Assembly (NCBI RefSeq): GCF_002197685.1
Contig: NZ_NBBI01000002.1
Coordinates: 62,001 to 126,000, forward strand
Length of the DNA: 64,000 nucleotides
From: Sphingomonas dokdonensis
GTDB lineage: Bacteria > Pseudomonadota > Alphaproteobacteria > Sphingomonadales > Sphingomonadaceae
Reading direction: 5' to 3'
A program made the position numbers and the translations under genes. The notes under the pieces were generated by a model. That model made no database searches, was not told the origin of the DNA, and was given only the letters and a program-made list of their open reading frames with translations. Shown here in pieces: positions 1-6,773 of this stretch; the stretch's first letter is position 1, and every line of letters begins with the position of its first letter.

Positions 1-515
1 GCCATCTGGTCGCGCCGACGCTCGCGCACTGGATGTTCGTGGAGGAATGGCAGCGCGCCTGTCCCGACGCCACCGTCTGGGCAGTGCCCGCGCTGCGCAC
101 GCGCGACGCCGTGCAGCAATCGCGCGTGCGGATCGACAATGATCTGGTCGAGGGCGGCGCGCCGGCGTGGGACGCGGCGCTGGAGCAGGGCGTCGTCACC
201 GGCGGTGGCGGGTTCGAGGAGGCATGGTTCTTTCACCGCGAAAGCCGCACGCTGATCCTCACCGACCTCATCGAGAATCTCGATCCCGCCAAGCTGCGCC
301 CCGCCACCGCCGCGGTGATGCGCGCCACCCGCGCCACCAGCGGCACCACCGGGCTACAGCTGCGCGCCGCGCTCCTGCCGCACGCCGGCGAGGTCCGGCA
401 GGCCGTTGATCGCATGCTGGCGCTCGCCCCCGACACGGTGATCTTCGCCCATGGCGACATCTTCCGCGGCGGCGGCACCGCCCAACTCGCCACAGCCTTC
501 GCGTGGCTGAAGTAG
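1..515 (+). CDS. DUF4336 domain protein, 3' part only
   Basis: The reading frame is open from the left edge and ends in TAG at 513-515, so the true start lies outside the window. The visible part (about 170 residues) resembles DUF4336 proteins, which have a metallo-beta-lactamase-like fold and no established activity. Visible markers are an N-terminal HLVAPTLAHW segment, a central LTDLIENLD segment and a C-terminal FAHGDIFRGGG segment near the end of the fold. No partner gene can be assigned. The family call is from remembered motifs, not a search. Confidence 0.6.
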   Translation, partial: HLVAPTLAHWMFVEEWQRACPDATVWAVPALRTRDAVQQSRVRIDNDLVEGGAPAWDAALEQGVVTGGGGFEEAWFFHRESRTLILTDLIENLDPAKLRPATAAVMRATRATSGTTGLQLRAALLPHAGEVRQAVDRMLALAPDTVIFAHGDIFRGGGTAQLATAFAWLK

Positions 516-595
516 CGCAGTACGGCCGGGCAGGCGGCGTGATGCGGGTGTCAGATCATCAGCAGGAACCACCCGCTCCCGGACCCCGCCGCCCC

Positions 596-625
596 CGTCA
601 TTCCCGCGAAGGCGGGAATCCATAA
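596..625. repeat. REP-like palindromic repeat
   Basis: An 8-bp perfect inverted repeat (ATTCCCGC, loop GAAG, GCGGGAAT; 600-619) sits in the element CGTCATTCCCGCGAAGGCGG and onward. Elements of this form are scattered in many copies through sphingomonad and other proteobacterial intergenic DNA. The flanking stretch to about 690 (AGTATATGGATCCGCGTTCC) looks like the usual longer version of the same repeat. I see only one copy in this window. The rest of the 516-809 gap holds no gene I can support. Confidence 0.6.
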
Positions 626-809
626 ACGCAGTGCCCGCTTCGTTCGCGGCGTCCAGAGTATATGGATCCGCGTTCCATGGATATGACGATAGCGGATAGC
701 AGAATCCCGCTCTCGTGAGGCAAAGCGTTCCCGCGGATACTTGCTCTTTACCCGCGGGTCTTATCGGCTTGCCGACGATCGCCGAACCAATGGCGCGGCA
801 CCCGCGCGG

Positions 810-1028
810 TCAGTCCTGTCTCGCGCTGCTCTGGAAGACCAGGTCCTTCGCCTTGCCGATGCCGTGCAGGACTAACCAGCCGGTCGCGTAGGTCAGTACG
901 ACCGGCGCCAAGGCGCGCACCATCATGCCGGCGATTGCGCCGCCGATCGCGCCATCGAGCGTCGAGTCGTCGCCATCCGCACCGTCAATCGCGCTGCCGA
1001 TTGCCGCGCCGATCAGTGAACTAAGCAT
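810..1028 (-). CDS. Small Gly/Ala-rich membrane protein, unknown
   Basis: This 72-residue protein starts at the ATG 1028-1026, preceded by a good ribosome-binding site (GAAAGGG, about 6 nt upstream). An upstream in-frame ATG at 1112 has no such site and adds only non-conserved sequence. The protein has an N-terminal glycine-zipper-like stretch (SSLIGAAIGSAIDGADG, GAIGGAIAGMM) followed by a hydrophobic segment (VVLTYATGWLVLHGIG). It is probably an inner-membrane or membrane-associated protein. I do not recognise a named family. It diverges from the CsbD gene; a weak EcfG-like box on its strand (GGAAC at 1082-1078, GGTT at 1062-1059, 15-nt spacer) hints at stress control. Confidence 0.55.
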   Translation of the reverse strand: MLSSLIGAAIGSAIDGADGDDSTLDGAIGGAIAGMMVRALAPVVLTYATGWLVLHGIGKAKDLVFQSSARQD

Positions 1029-1235
1029 GGGAACCCTTTCATTGCCGTGCGCCCCAGAAACCTCGCGGCCGGCTAATGTTCCCGATAGCCTGGGCACAGA
1101 GGCGATGATCACTGACGGCGCTAATTTCAGTCCTCATTGCGGGCCGGGCGCGTCGGTCGGAAACGCGCCTATGGAGGCCAAGCGTTGCCAGCTTAGTGCT
1201 CCGGCTGATGGTGTCGAGTTCCCGTAGTCGTGCCT

Positions 1236-1260
1236 GGAACTACCGGCGGAAAGAACCGTT
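1236..1260 (+). promoter_or_regulatory. EcfG (general stress) promoter for csbD-like gene
   Basis: GGAAC (1236-1240), a 16-nt spacer, then CGTT (1257-1260). This matches the alphaproteobacterial EcfG/sigma-T consensus GGAAC-N16/17-CGTT. The predicted transcript starts near 1268, about 40 nt before the CsbD start codon. A CsbD protein is a typical general-stress product, which supports the call. Confidence 0.8.
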
Positions 1261-1307
1261 TTGATACTAACCTCGAGCAGCCGCTCAGGAATGTAGCGTA
1301 GGAGACC

Positions 1308-1493
1308 ATGATGGGCGAACTCACCGACAAGCTGGACGCCGCGGGCAACAAGATCGCGGGCAAGGCCAAGGAACTCTACGGTGATGCGACCGACAATCCC
1401 GAGCTGGAAGCCGAAGGCAAGGCTCAGCAGCTCAAGGGCACCGGTCAGGACGTGAAGGGCAGCGTCAAGGGTGCGCTTGGCGACAAGGTCTGA
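1308..1493 (+). CDS. CsbD family stress-response protein
   Basis: This 61-residue hydrophilic protein has the CsbD pattern: an N-terminal DKLDAAGNKIAGKAKE helix and a C-terminal KGTGQDVKGSVKGALGD repeat-like helix. CsbD proteins accumulate under general stress; their biochemical role is not established. GGAG (1301-1304) lies 4 nt before the ATG at 1308; the next codon is also ATG, so either Met could be used. The EcfG box at 1236-1260 puts it in the PhyR/EcfG regulon, and a strong hairpin terminator follows directly. Confidence 0.85.
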   Translation: MMGELTDKLDAAGNKIAGKAKELYGDATDNPELEAEGKAQQLKGTGQDVKGSVKGALGDKV

Positions 1494-1513
1494 TTCGATC
1501 ATCTTAGACTGAT

Positions 1514-1545
1514 AAGGCCGTTCCGCGACGCGGAGCGGCCTTTTG
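1514..1545 (+). terminator. Rho-independent terminator of csbD-like gene
   Basis: A 13-bp stem (AAGGCCGTTCCGC paired with GCGGAGCGGCCTT, one G-T wobble) with a 3-nt loop is followed by TTTTGT. It lies 20 nt past the CsbD stop codon. Confidence 0.85.
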
Positions 1546-1641
1546 TCATTCTATCAGCGTGTAACGCGCGGGCACCTCAGCCAATTGCCACAGCAATGGC
1601 GTAAACGCCGGTGCCGCGACGCTTCATCGGCACCAATCACA

Positions 1642-2955
1642 CTACAGCAATAAGCGGAAAAGCGCGCCGCCGCCCGGCGCGTCATGCACCTCCAGCGTGC
1701 CGCCATGCGCCACCGCGATCTGCCGAGCGAGGTTCAGTCCCACGCCGGTGCCGCTTGTGCGCGTGGTGAAGAACGGCAGGAACACCTCCTGCCGCAACTT
1801 CGCCGGCACGCCGGGCCCGTTGTCCGTCACCTCGATCATCACCGGGCGGGCGGGCGCAATCGTCAGGGTGACGGCGGGGTCGGGCCGATGCGCGCTCGCC
1901 GCCTGCGCCGCATTGCGCAACAGGTTCAGCAGCAATTGTGACAGCAGCGCACGGTCGCCGTGGATCGTCAGCGCGCTCGCCGCCACTGTCAGCGCCACGG
2001 CGGGCCATTCGGCGCGGAACAGCCGGGCATGCTCCTCGGCGAACTCTACCGCATCAAACGCATGCTGCACCACGGTCGGCTCGCGCGCGACCACGCGATA
2101 ACTGTCGATGAAATGCCCTAGTCCCTGCGTCCGCCGTGTCAGCGTCGCCGCCGCCTCGCGCGCATCGGCGATCCGCGCCGCATCGACGTTGTCGTCGGAC
2201 AGGAGCGTCGCGGTGGTCTGCGCCAGCGACATGACTGGGGTCAGTGAATTCAGGATCTCGTGCGTCAGCACGCGAATGATGTCGGTCTGCGCCGCCATCT
2301 CCACCGCATCCAGCGTTTCCTGCACCGGCTGCACCACCACCGCGCGCGTCCGCCGCCCCAGCCGGTTGAGCAGCGCTTGGCGCACCAGGGTGCGCTTTGC
2401 CCGCCCGTCGAGGTTCAGGATCAGCATCTCCTCGCCCGCTGCATCTTCATCGGCCAGCCGCCGCGCAAAGGTTGCGCCGTAGACGGCATAATCCTCGGGC
2501 CGAACGCCGCTGTGCCGCGTGAACAGGGCGCGCGCTGCCTTGTTGCCCGGTTCCACCCGCCCGGCGTCGATCGTCAGCAGCGCGATCGGCATGTCGTCGA
2601 TCAGCGCATCCTTGTAGCGCAGTTCGGCATCGGTCTGCCCGCGCTGTTCGCGCAACCGCCGGATCGTGTCGTTCAGTGCGGTGCCCAGCGTGCCGAAGCC
2701 AGCACCGCCCGTCTCGGGAAAGTGCGCGGCGAAATCGCTCAGCCGCACTGCCTCCAGAAACCGGGCGAGCTCCAGGTTGGTGCGCGATACGTGCCGCCAC
2801 AAAGTCATTGCGGCGAGGATCGAGATACCGATCGTCACCACCCGCACCATCACCAGTGATGGCGTGCGGAACGCCCACACCACCGCCATCAATGCCAGCA
2901 GCAGCACCGAGATGCGGAAGACCAGCCCCAGCGTGAAGCGCCGGTCAAAGCCCAT
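1642..2955 (-). CDS. Membrane sensor histidine kinase (NtrY-like)
   Basis: This 437-residue kinase has two N-terminal membrane segments (about 12-30 and 35-50), a PAS-like region (about 110-200), a dimerisation/phosphoacceptor helix with the His in LTHEILNSLTPV, and a HATPase domain (N box LLNLLRNAAQAA, G1 DNGPGVP, F/G2 region FFTTRTSGTGVGLNLA). The periplasmic part is nearly absent, so the signal is probably sensed in or near the membrane. Its ATG overlaps the end of the upstream sigma54 response regulator by 11 nt, so the two are translationally coupled. They face a divergent efflux operon that carries a sigma54 promoter, so this kinase probably gates that operon. Confidence 0.85.
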   Translation of the reverse strand: MGFDRRFTLGLVFRISVLLLALMAVVWAFRTPSLVMVRVVTIGISILAAMTLWRHVSRTNLELARFLEAVRLSDFAAHFPETGGAGFGTLGTALNDTIRRLREQRGQTDAELRYKDALIDDMPIALLTIDAGRVEPGNKAARALFTRHSGVRPEDYAVYGATFARRLADEDAAGEEMLILNLDGRAKRTLVRQALLNRLGRRTRAVVVQPVQETLDAVEMAAQTDIIRVLTHEILNSLTPVMSLAQTTATLLSDDNVDAARIADAREAAATLTRRTQGLGHFIDSYRVVAREPTVVQHAFDAVEFAEEHARLFRAEWPAVALTVAASALTIHGDRALLSQLLLNLLRNAAQAASAHRPDPAVTLTIAPARPVMIEVTDNGPGVPAKLRQEVFLPFFTTRTSGTGVGLNLARQIAVAHGGTLEVHDAPGGGALFRLLL

Positions 2956-4306
2956 GTTTTTCCATGCGGCGATAAAGCGCGGCGCGCGACAGCCCCAGCT
3001 CGCTCGCGGCGAGCGTGATGTTGTAGCCGTGCTTGCGCAGCGCCTCTTCCACCAGCCGCCGTTCGACCCGATCGAGGTTCAGATCCTCTGCTGGCCGCGC
3101 GAGCGCGATATGTGGCCGGATCATGCCCGGAAGCAGGCCGAAATCCTCCGGCTCCAGCACGTTGCGGGCCGATAGGATCGTGGCGCGCTCCACCGCATGG
3201 CGCAGCGCGCGCACATTGCCGGGCCAGTCATGCGCAATCAGCGCGGCGCGCGCCGCATCGCTCAGCATGGGGCAGGGGCGGTCGTACCGCGCGGCATAAT
3301 GGTGGAGGAAATGCTCGGTCAGCTCGATCACATCCTCCGGCCGCTCGGCCAGCGGCGGCAGGTCGATCTCCACCGTGTTCAGCCGATACAGCAGATCCTG
3401 CCGGAACACCCGTTCGTCCATCAGCCGGTCGCGCGGCATGTTGGTGGCGGCGATCACGCGGATGTTCACCTTCACCGGCTTGTTCGCGCCCACCGGCGTC
3501 ACCTGCCGTTGTTCCAGCGCGGTCAACAACTTAGGCTGCAGGTGCAGCGGCAGATTGCCGATCTCGTCCAGGAAAAGCGTGCCGCCGTCAGCGGCCTGGA
3601 TGCGCCCGACTCGGTCGGCGCGCGCATCGGTGAACGCGCCCTTCACATGGCCGAACAGCTCGCTGTCGATCAGCTCGGTCGCGATCGCGCCGAGATCCAC
3701 CGTTTGCAGCACCTGGCCCGCACGCTGCGACCGCGCGTGCAGCTCGCGCGCCACCACTTCCTTGCCCGTGCCATTCTGCCCCAGAATCAGGACGTTGGCG
3801 TCGGTCGGCGCGGCCCGATCGATCAACGAATGGACGCGCGCGATCGCCGGCGAATGGCCCAGCAACGGCGATTTGGCCGCGGGCACACGCTGCGGCGCGC
3901 CCGCCGCGGTCCGCGATCGACGCAGCGCGGCGGCGGTGCGCACCGTGGCGAGCAGCCGCTCGTTGGACCAGGGTTTGGGCACGAAATCGGTCGCGCCACG
4001 CTTCATCGCCGCCACCGCGACATGCACGCCGGCATGCGCGGTGATCATCACCACCACCATTTCGGGATCGATCGCGGTCAGCCGGTCGAGCCACGCCAGC
4101 CCCTCGCTCGCATCGGTTGCGCCACGTGCGAAGTTCGCGTCGAGCAGCACCACGTCAGGCGCCTGCCGCTTGATCTCGGGCAACGCCTCTTCCGGGCTTT
4201 GCGCGGTCACGATCTCGCGAAACAGCGGCCGCAGCAGCAATCGTGCCGCCAACAGGATATCATCGTCGTCGTCGACGATCACGCAGCGATCGAATTCAGG
4301 CCCCAT
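2945..4306 (-). CDS. Sigma54-dependent response regulator, NtrC class
   Basis: This 453-residue regulator has a receiver domain (1-125; phosphoacceptor Asp56 in LLDANF), a sigma54-activating AAA+ domain (about 148-380; Walker A GQNGTGKE at 176-183, Walker B TLFLDEIG at 243-250) and a C-terminal Fis-type helix-turn-helix (LAASELGLSRAALYRRM). The sigma54-contact loop reads GAFTDA (223-228) instead of GAFTGA. I recall that variant in regulators paired with this type of ABC efflux operon, so it is probably functional. It lies upstream of, and overlaps, its kinase. The likely target is the sigma54 promoter at 4497-4513. The palindrome at 4329-4346, between the two divergent units, is a candidate binding site. 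Confidence 0.9.
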   Translation of the reverse strand: MGPEFDRCVIVDDDDDILLAARLLLRPLFREIVTAQSPEEALPEIKRQAPDVVLLDANFARGATDASEGLAWLDRLTAIDPEMVVVMITAHAGVHVAVAAMKRGATDFVPKPWSNERLLATVRTAAALRRSRTAAGAPQRVPAAKSPLLGHSPAIARVHSLIDRAAPTDANVLILGQNGTGKEVVARELHARSQRAGQVLQTVDLGAIATELIDSELFGHVKGAFTDARADRVGRIQAADGGTLFLDEIGNLPLHLQPKLLTALEQRQVTPVGANKPVKVNIRVIAATNMPRDRLMDERVFRQDLLYRLNTVEIDLPPLAERPEDVIELTEHFLHHYAARYDRPCPMLSDAARAALIAHDWPGNVRALRHAVERATILSARNVLEPEDFGLLPGMIRPHIALARPAEDLNLDRVERRLVEEALRKHGYNITLAASELGLSRAALYRRMEKHGL

Positions 4307-4328
4307 CCCGTCCGCTCTCGTACAGCCA

Positions 4329-4346
4329 TTGTTCGACTTCGGACAA
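4329..4346. promoter_or_regulatory. Candidate enhancer site for sigma54 regulator
   Basis: An imperfect palindrome, TTGTTCGA-CT-TCGGACAA (8-bp arms, one mismatch), lies 24 bp upstream of the regulator start and about 150 bp upstream of the sigma54 -24 element. That is a usual distance for an NtrC-type activator site. A second inverted repeat, TTCCCAA (4428-4434) with TTGGGAA (4449-4455), lies about 45 bp before the promoter. Which of them, if either, is bound is inference. Confidence 0.4.
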
Positions 4347-4496
4347 TCAATTCTCGTGCCACCTCCAGCAAGTCGCCTGTTCTCAAATGCTTGCTGTAGT
4401 TCTCACTGTTTCGGCGATCGGCGCAGCTTCCCAAGTCTTGGCGCCATATTGGGAAAAGCCGCGCGATTCTGGCGCTCTTTCTGGCGTGACGCGCAC

Positions 4497-4513
4497 TTGG
4501 CACGCTGCCTGCA
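4497..4513 (+). promoter_or_regulatory. Sigma54 (-24/-12) promoter of efflux operon
   Basis: TTGGCACGCTGCCTGCA matches the consensus YTGGCACGRNNNTTGCW at all but two positions. The invariant GG (4499-4500) and GC (4511-4512) have the required 10-nt spacing. Transcription should begin near 4524. A sigma54 regulator gene lies divergently next door. Confidence 0.82.
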
Positions 4514-4524
4514 AACAGGCTGGC

Positions 4525-4674
4525 ATGACCCAAGCGTCCTTCGCCCGCCTCATGCTGCTCCTCGCCATGGCACTGGCCGTCGCCGCCCTTGTGAAAGCGC
4601 CGGCTCCTGGGGCCAAGCCGACGTTTGCGCTGACGCTCTCGACTCCGCACATCAATCTGTCGGTGTCGTTGTGA
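4525..4674 (+). CDS. Possible 49-residue hydrophobic/secreted peptide
   Basis: The ATG lies within about 1 nt of the start predicted from the sigma54 promoter, so the mRNA would be leaderless for this ORF. It encodes a hydrophobic N-terminal segment (FARLMLLLAMALAVAALV), like a signal peptide or membrane anchor, and a short Pro/Ala/Ser/Thr-rich tail with no cysteine. It ends 40 nt before the adaptor gene. It may be a real small product of the efflux operon, a leader, or chance. There is no ribosome-binding site and I know no homologue. Confidence 0.35.
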   Translation: MTQASFARLMLLLAMALAVAALVKAPAPGAKPTFALTLSTPHINLSVSL

Positions 4675-4714
4675 CCTGTCCGTTTTCGCACACCCCTGTT
4701 CGGAAACGGACGAC

Positions 4715-6040
4715 ATGAGCGTCATGCGGATGCCGCAGGATGCGGTGGCGGAGCCGCGCGCCGTCTCGGGCAGTGGCATGGACCGCGTGGTGGCGCGCAA
4801 GCGGCTGCCGCGCGTCTGGGTGATCGCGGGCGGTGCCGTCGCGCTGGTCCTCATGCTGCTGTTGTTCTGGTGGGTCGCGCCGCGCCCCGGCACGCAATCG
4901 GTCGCCGCCGACCGGCTGACGATCGCCGAGGTACGCCGCGGCACCTTTGAGGATTACATTCCGCTGCGCACCCGTGTCACCCCGCTGCTCACCGTCTATA
5001 TCGATGCGATCGAGGGCGGCCGGGTGGAAAAGGTGCTGGTCGAGGACGGCACCATGCTCGCCAAGGGCCAGTCGATCGCGATCCTGTCCAATGCCGAGCT
5101 CCAGCTCTCGACCCTCGCCCGCCAGACCGAGGTGGAGCAGCAGATCAACAACATGCGCGCGCAGGAATTGTCGCTCGCGCAGACCCGCGTGCAGAACGAA
5201 CGCGCGGTCCTCGAAGCGCGTCTAGCGCTGGAAAAGGCGCAGCGGCAATTCGATCGCGAAGCGCCGCTCGCCGCGCGCGGCTTTGTCGCCGGGCGGCAGT
5301 TCGCCGATACCGGCGACCAGCTGCGTTATGAACGTCAGCGGCTCGCCGTCGTGAGCCAAGGCCGCAGCACCGACGATACGTTGCAGCGCGGTCAGCTTGC
5401 GCAGCAGCGCGCCTCTACCGCATCGCTACAGGCCGGGCTGGAGCTTGCCCGCGCCAACCTCGATGCGCTGAACCTGCGGGCGCCAGTGGCGGGGCAGTTG
5501 TCGGGTTTTTCGATCCAGGTCGGCCAGTCCATGTCGCGCGGCGAGCGGATCGGCCAGATCGACTCGCCCGGGCGCAACAAGCTGCAGGCCGGCGTCGACG
5601 AATTTTTCCTCGGCCGCGTCGAAGTAGGGCAACAGGCGCGCATCGAGGCAGGCAGCCGTAGCTATCGGGCACGCGTTTCCAGGATCCTGCCGCAGGTGCA
5701 GAACGGTCAGTTTCAGATCGAACTGCAGTTCGTCGGCGCCGAGCCCGAGCGGCTCCAGCGCGGCCAGACGGTGCAGGCCCGGTTGACGCTCAGCGATCCG
5801 GCGCCCGCGCTGCTCATCCCGAACGGCGCCTTCTACAACGATACGGGCGGCGCCTGGGTCTTCGTGGTGGCGCCCGACGGTCGCTCGGCGGTGAAGCGCC
5901 AGGTGCGCCTCGGTCGGCGCAACAATGACAATGTCGAGGTGCTCGACGGCCTCACCCCGGGCGAGCGCGTGATCACCTCCCCCTATACCGGGTTCGCCGA
6001 CAAGGACGCGCTCGCTCTCACCCAAGGAAAGGATGTTTGA
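4715..6040 (+). CDS. HlyD/RND-type periplasmic adaptor subunit
   Basis: This 441-residue adaptor has a cytoplasmic N-terminus, one membrane segment (about 36-55), a biotinyl-lipoyl half-motif (EGGRVEKVLVEDGTMLAKGQ), a long coiled-coil hairpin (about 130-250, rich in Gln/Arg/Glu), the second lipoyl half (LRAPVAGQLSGF) and C-terminal beta-barrel domains. Proteins of this class bridge an inner-membrane ABC permease to the outer membrane in MacA-like pumps. It is the first long gene of the sigma54-driven operon, and its stop overlaps the next start by one base (TGATG). No outer-membrane TolC-like gene is in the window. Confidence 0.88.
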   Translation: MSVMRMPQDAVAEPRAVSGSGMDRVVARKRLPRVWVIAGGAVALVLMLLLFWWVAPRPGTQSVAADRLTIAEVRRGTFEDYIPLRTRVTPLLTVYIDAIEGGRVEKVLVEDGTMLAKGQSIAILSNAELQLSTLARQTEVEQQINNMRAQELSLAQTRVQNERAVLEARLALEKAQRQFDREAPLAARGFVAGRQFADTGDQLRYERQRLAVVSQGRSTDDTLQRGQLAQQRASTASLQAGLELARANLDALNLRAPVAGQLSGFSIQVGQSMSRGERIGQIDSPGRNKLQAGVDEFFLGRVEVGQQARIEAGSRSYRARVSRILPQVQNGQFQIELQFVGAEPERLQRGQTVQARLTLSDPAPALLIPNGAFYNDTGGAWVFVVAPDGRSAVKRQVRLGRRNNDNVEVLDGLTPGERVITSPYTGFADKDALALTQGKDV

Positions 6041-6720
6041 TGCTCCGGATGCGTGATGTGATGCGGCTGTATCGCACCGACAGCGTCGAGACGGTGGCGC
6101 TGGACGGGATCGACCTGGACATTGCTGCCGGCGAGTTCGTCGCGATCATGGGGCCGTCGGGCTGCGGCAAGTCGACGCTGCTCAATGTCATCGGCCTGCT
6201 CGATAGCCCGACCGGCGGCTCCTACGTTTTCGACACCACCGAGGTCGCCGGGCTCGGCGAGGCGAAGCTGGCCGAATTTCGTAAAGCCAACATCGGCTTC
6301 ATCTTCCAGAGCTTCAATCTCGTCGACGAGCTCACGGTGCGCGACAATATCGAGCTCGCGCTCTTGTACCACGACGTCTCCGCCAGGGAACGGCGCGCGC
6401 GGACGGAGGAGGTGATGGACCGCGTCGGCATCGCGCACCGCGCGCGCCATCGCCCCAGCCAGCTGTCGGGCGGCCAGCAGCAACGCGTGGCGGTGGCCCG
6501 CGCGCTGGTCGCCGCGCCCAAGCTGATCCTCGCGGACGAGCCGACCGGCAACCTCGACACCAATCACGGCGAGGAGGTGATGCGCATGCTCCAGCAACTG
6601 AACGGCGAGGGCTCGACCATCGTGATGGTGACGCACTCGCCCGCCCACGCCGATTACGCCAGCCGCGTGGTCAACATGCTCGACGGGCGCATCCTGCAGG
6701 AACGCCGCCGCGCCGCCTGA
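6040..6720 (+). CDS. ABC transporter ATPase, LolD/MacB type
   Basis: This 226-residue ATPase has Walker [14 protein letters not shown]-loop [14 protein letters not shown], signature [15 protein letters not shown], Walker [13 protein letters not shown] and H-loop MVTHS. This profile is the LolD/MacB/FtsE group that drives FtsX-fold permeases by mechanotransmission. The chosen start is ATG 6040-6042, which shares a base with the adaptor stop and has AAGGAAAGGA just upstream. A TTG one codon earlier is less likely. It should pair with the permease encoded 53 bp downstream. Confidence 0.92.
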   Translation: MLRMRDVMRLYRTDSVETVALDGIDLDIAAGEFVAIMGPSGCGKSTLLNVIGLLDSPTGGSYVFDTTEVAGLGEAKLAEFRKANIGFIFQSFNLVDELTVRDNIELALLYHDVSARERRARTEEVMDRVGIAHRARHRPSQLSGGQQQRVAVARALVAAPKLILADEPTGNLDTNHGEEVMRMLQQLNGEGSTIVMVTHSPAHADYASRVVNMLDGRILQERRRAA

Positions 6721-6773
6721 CGCAACGCCGCCTTTCTTCAGCCTGTCGGACCTGCCTTAGGAGGCACCCTGCC

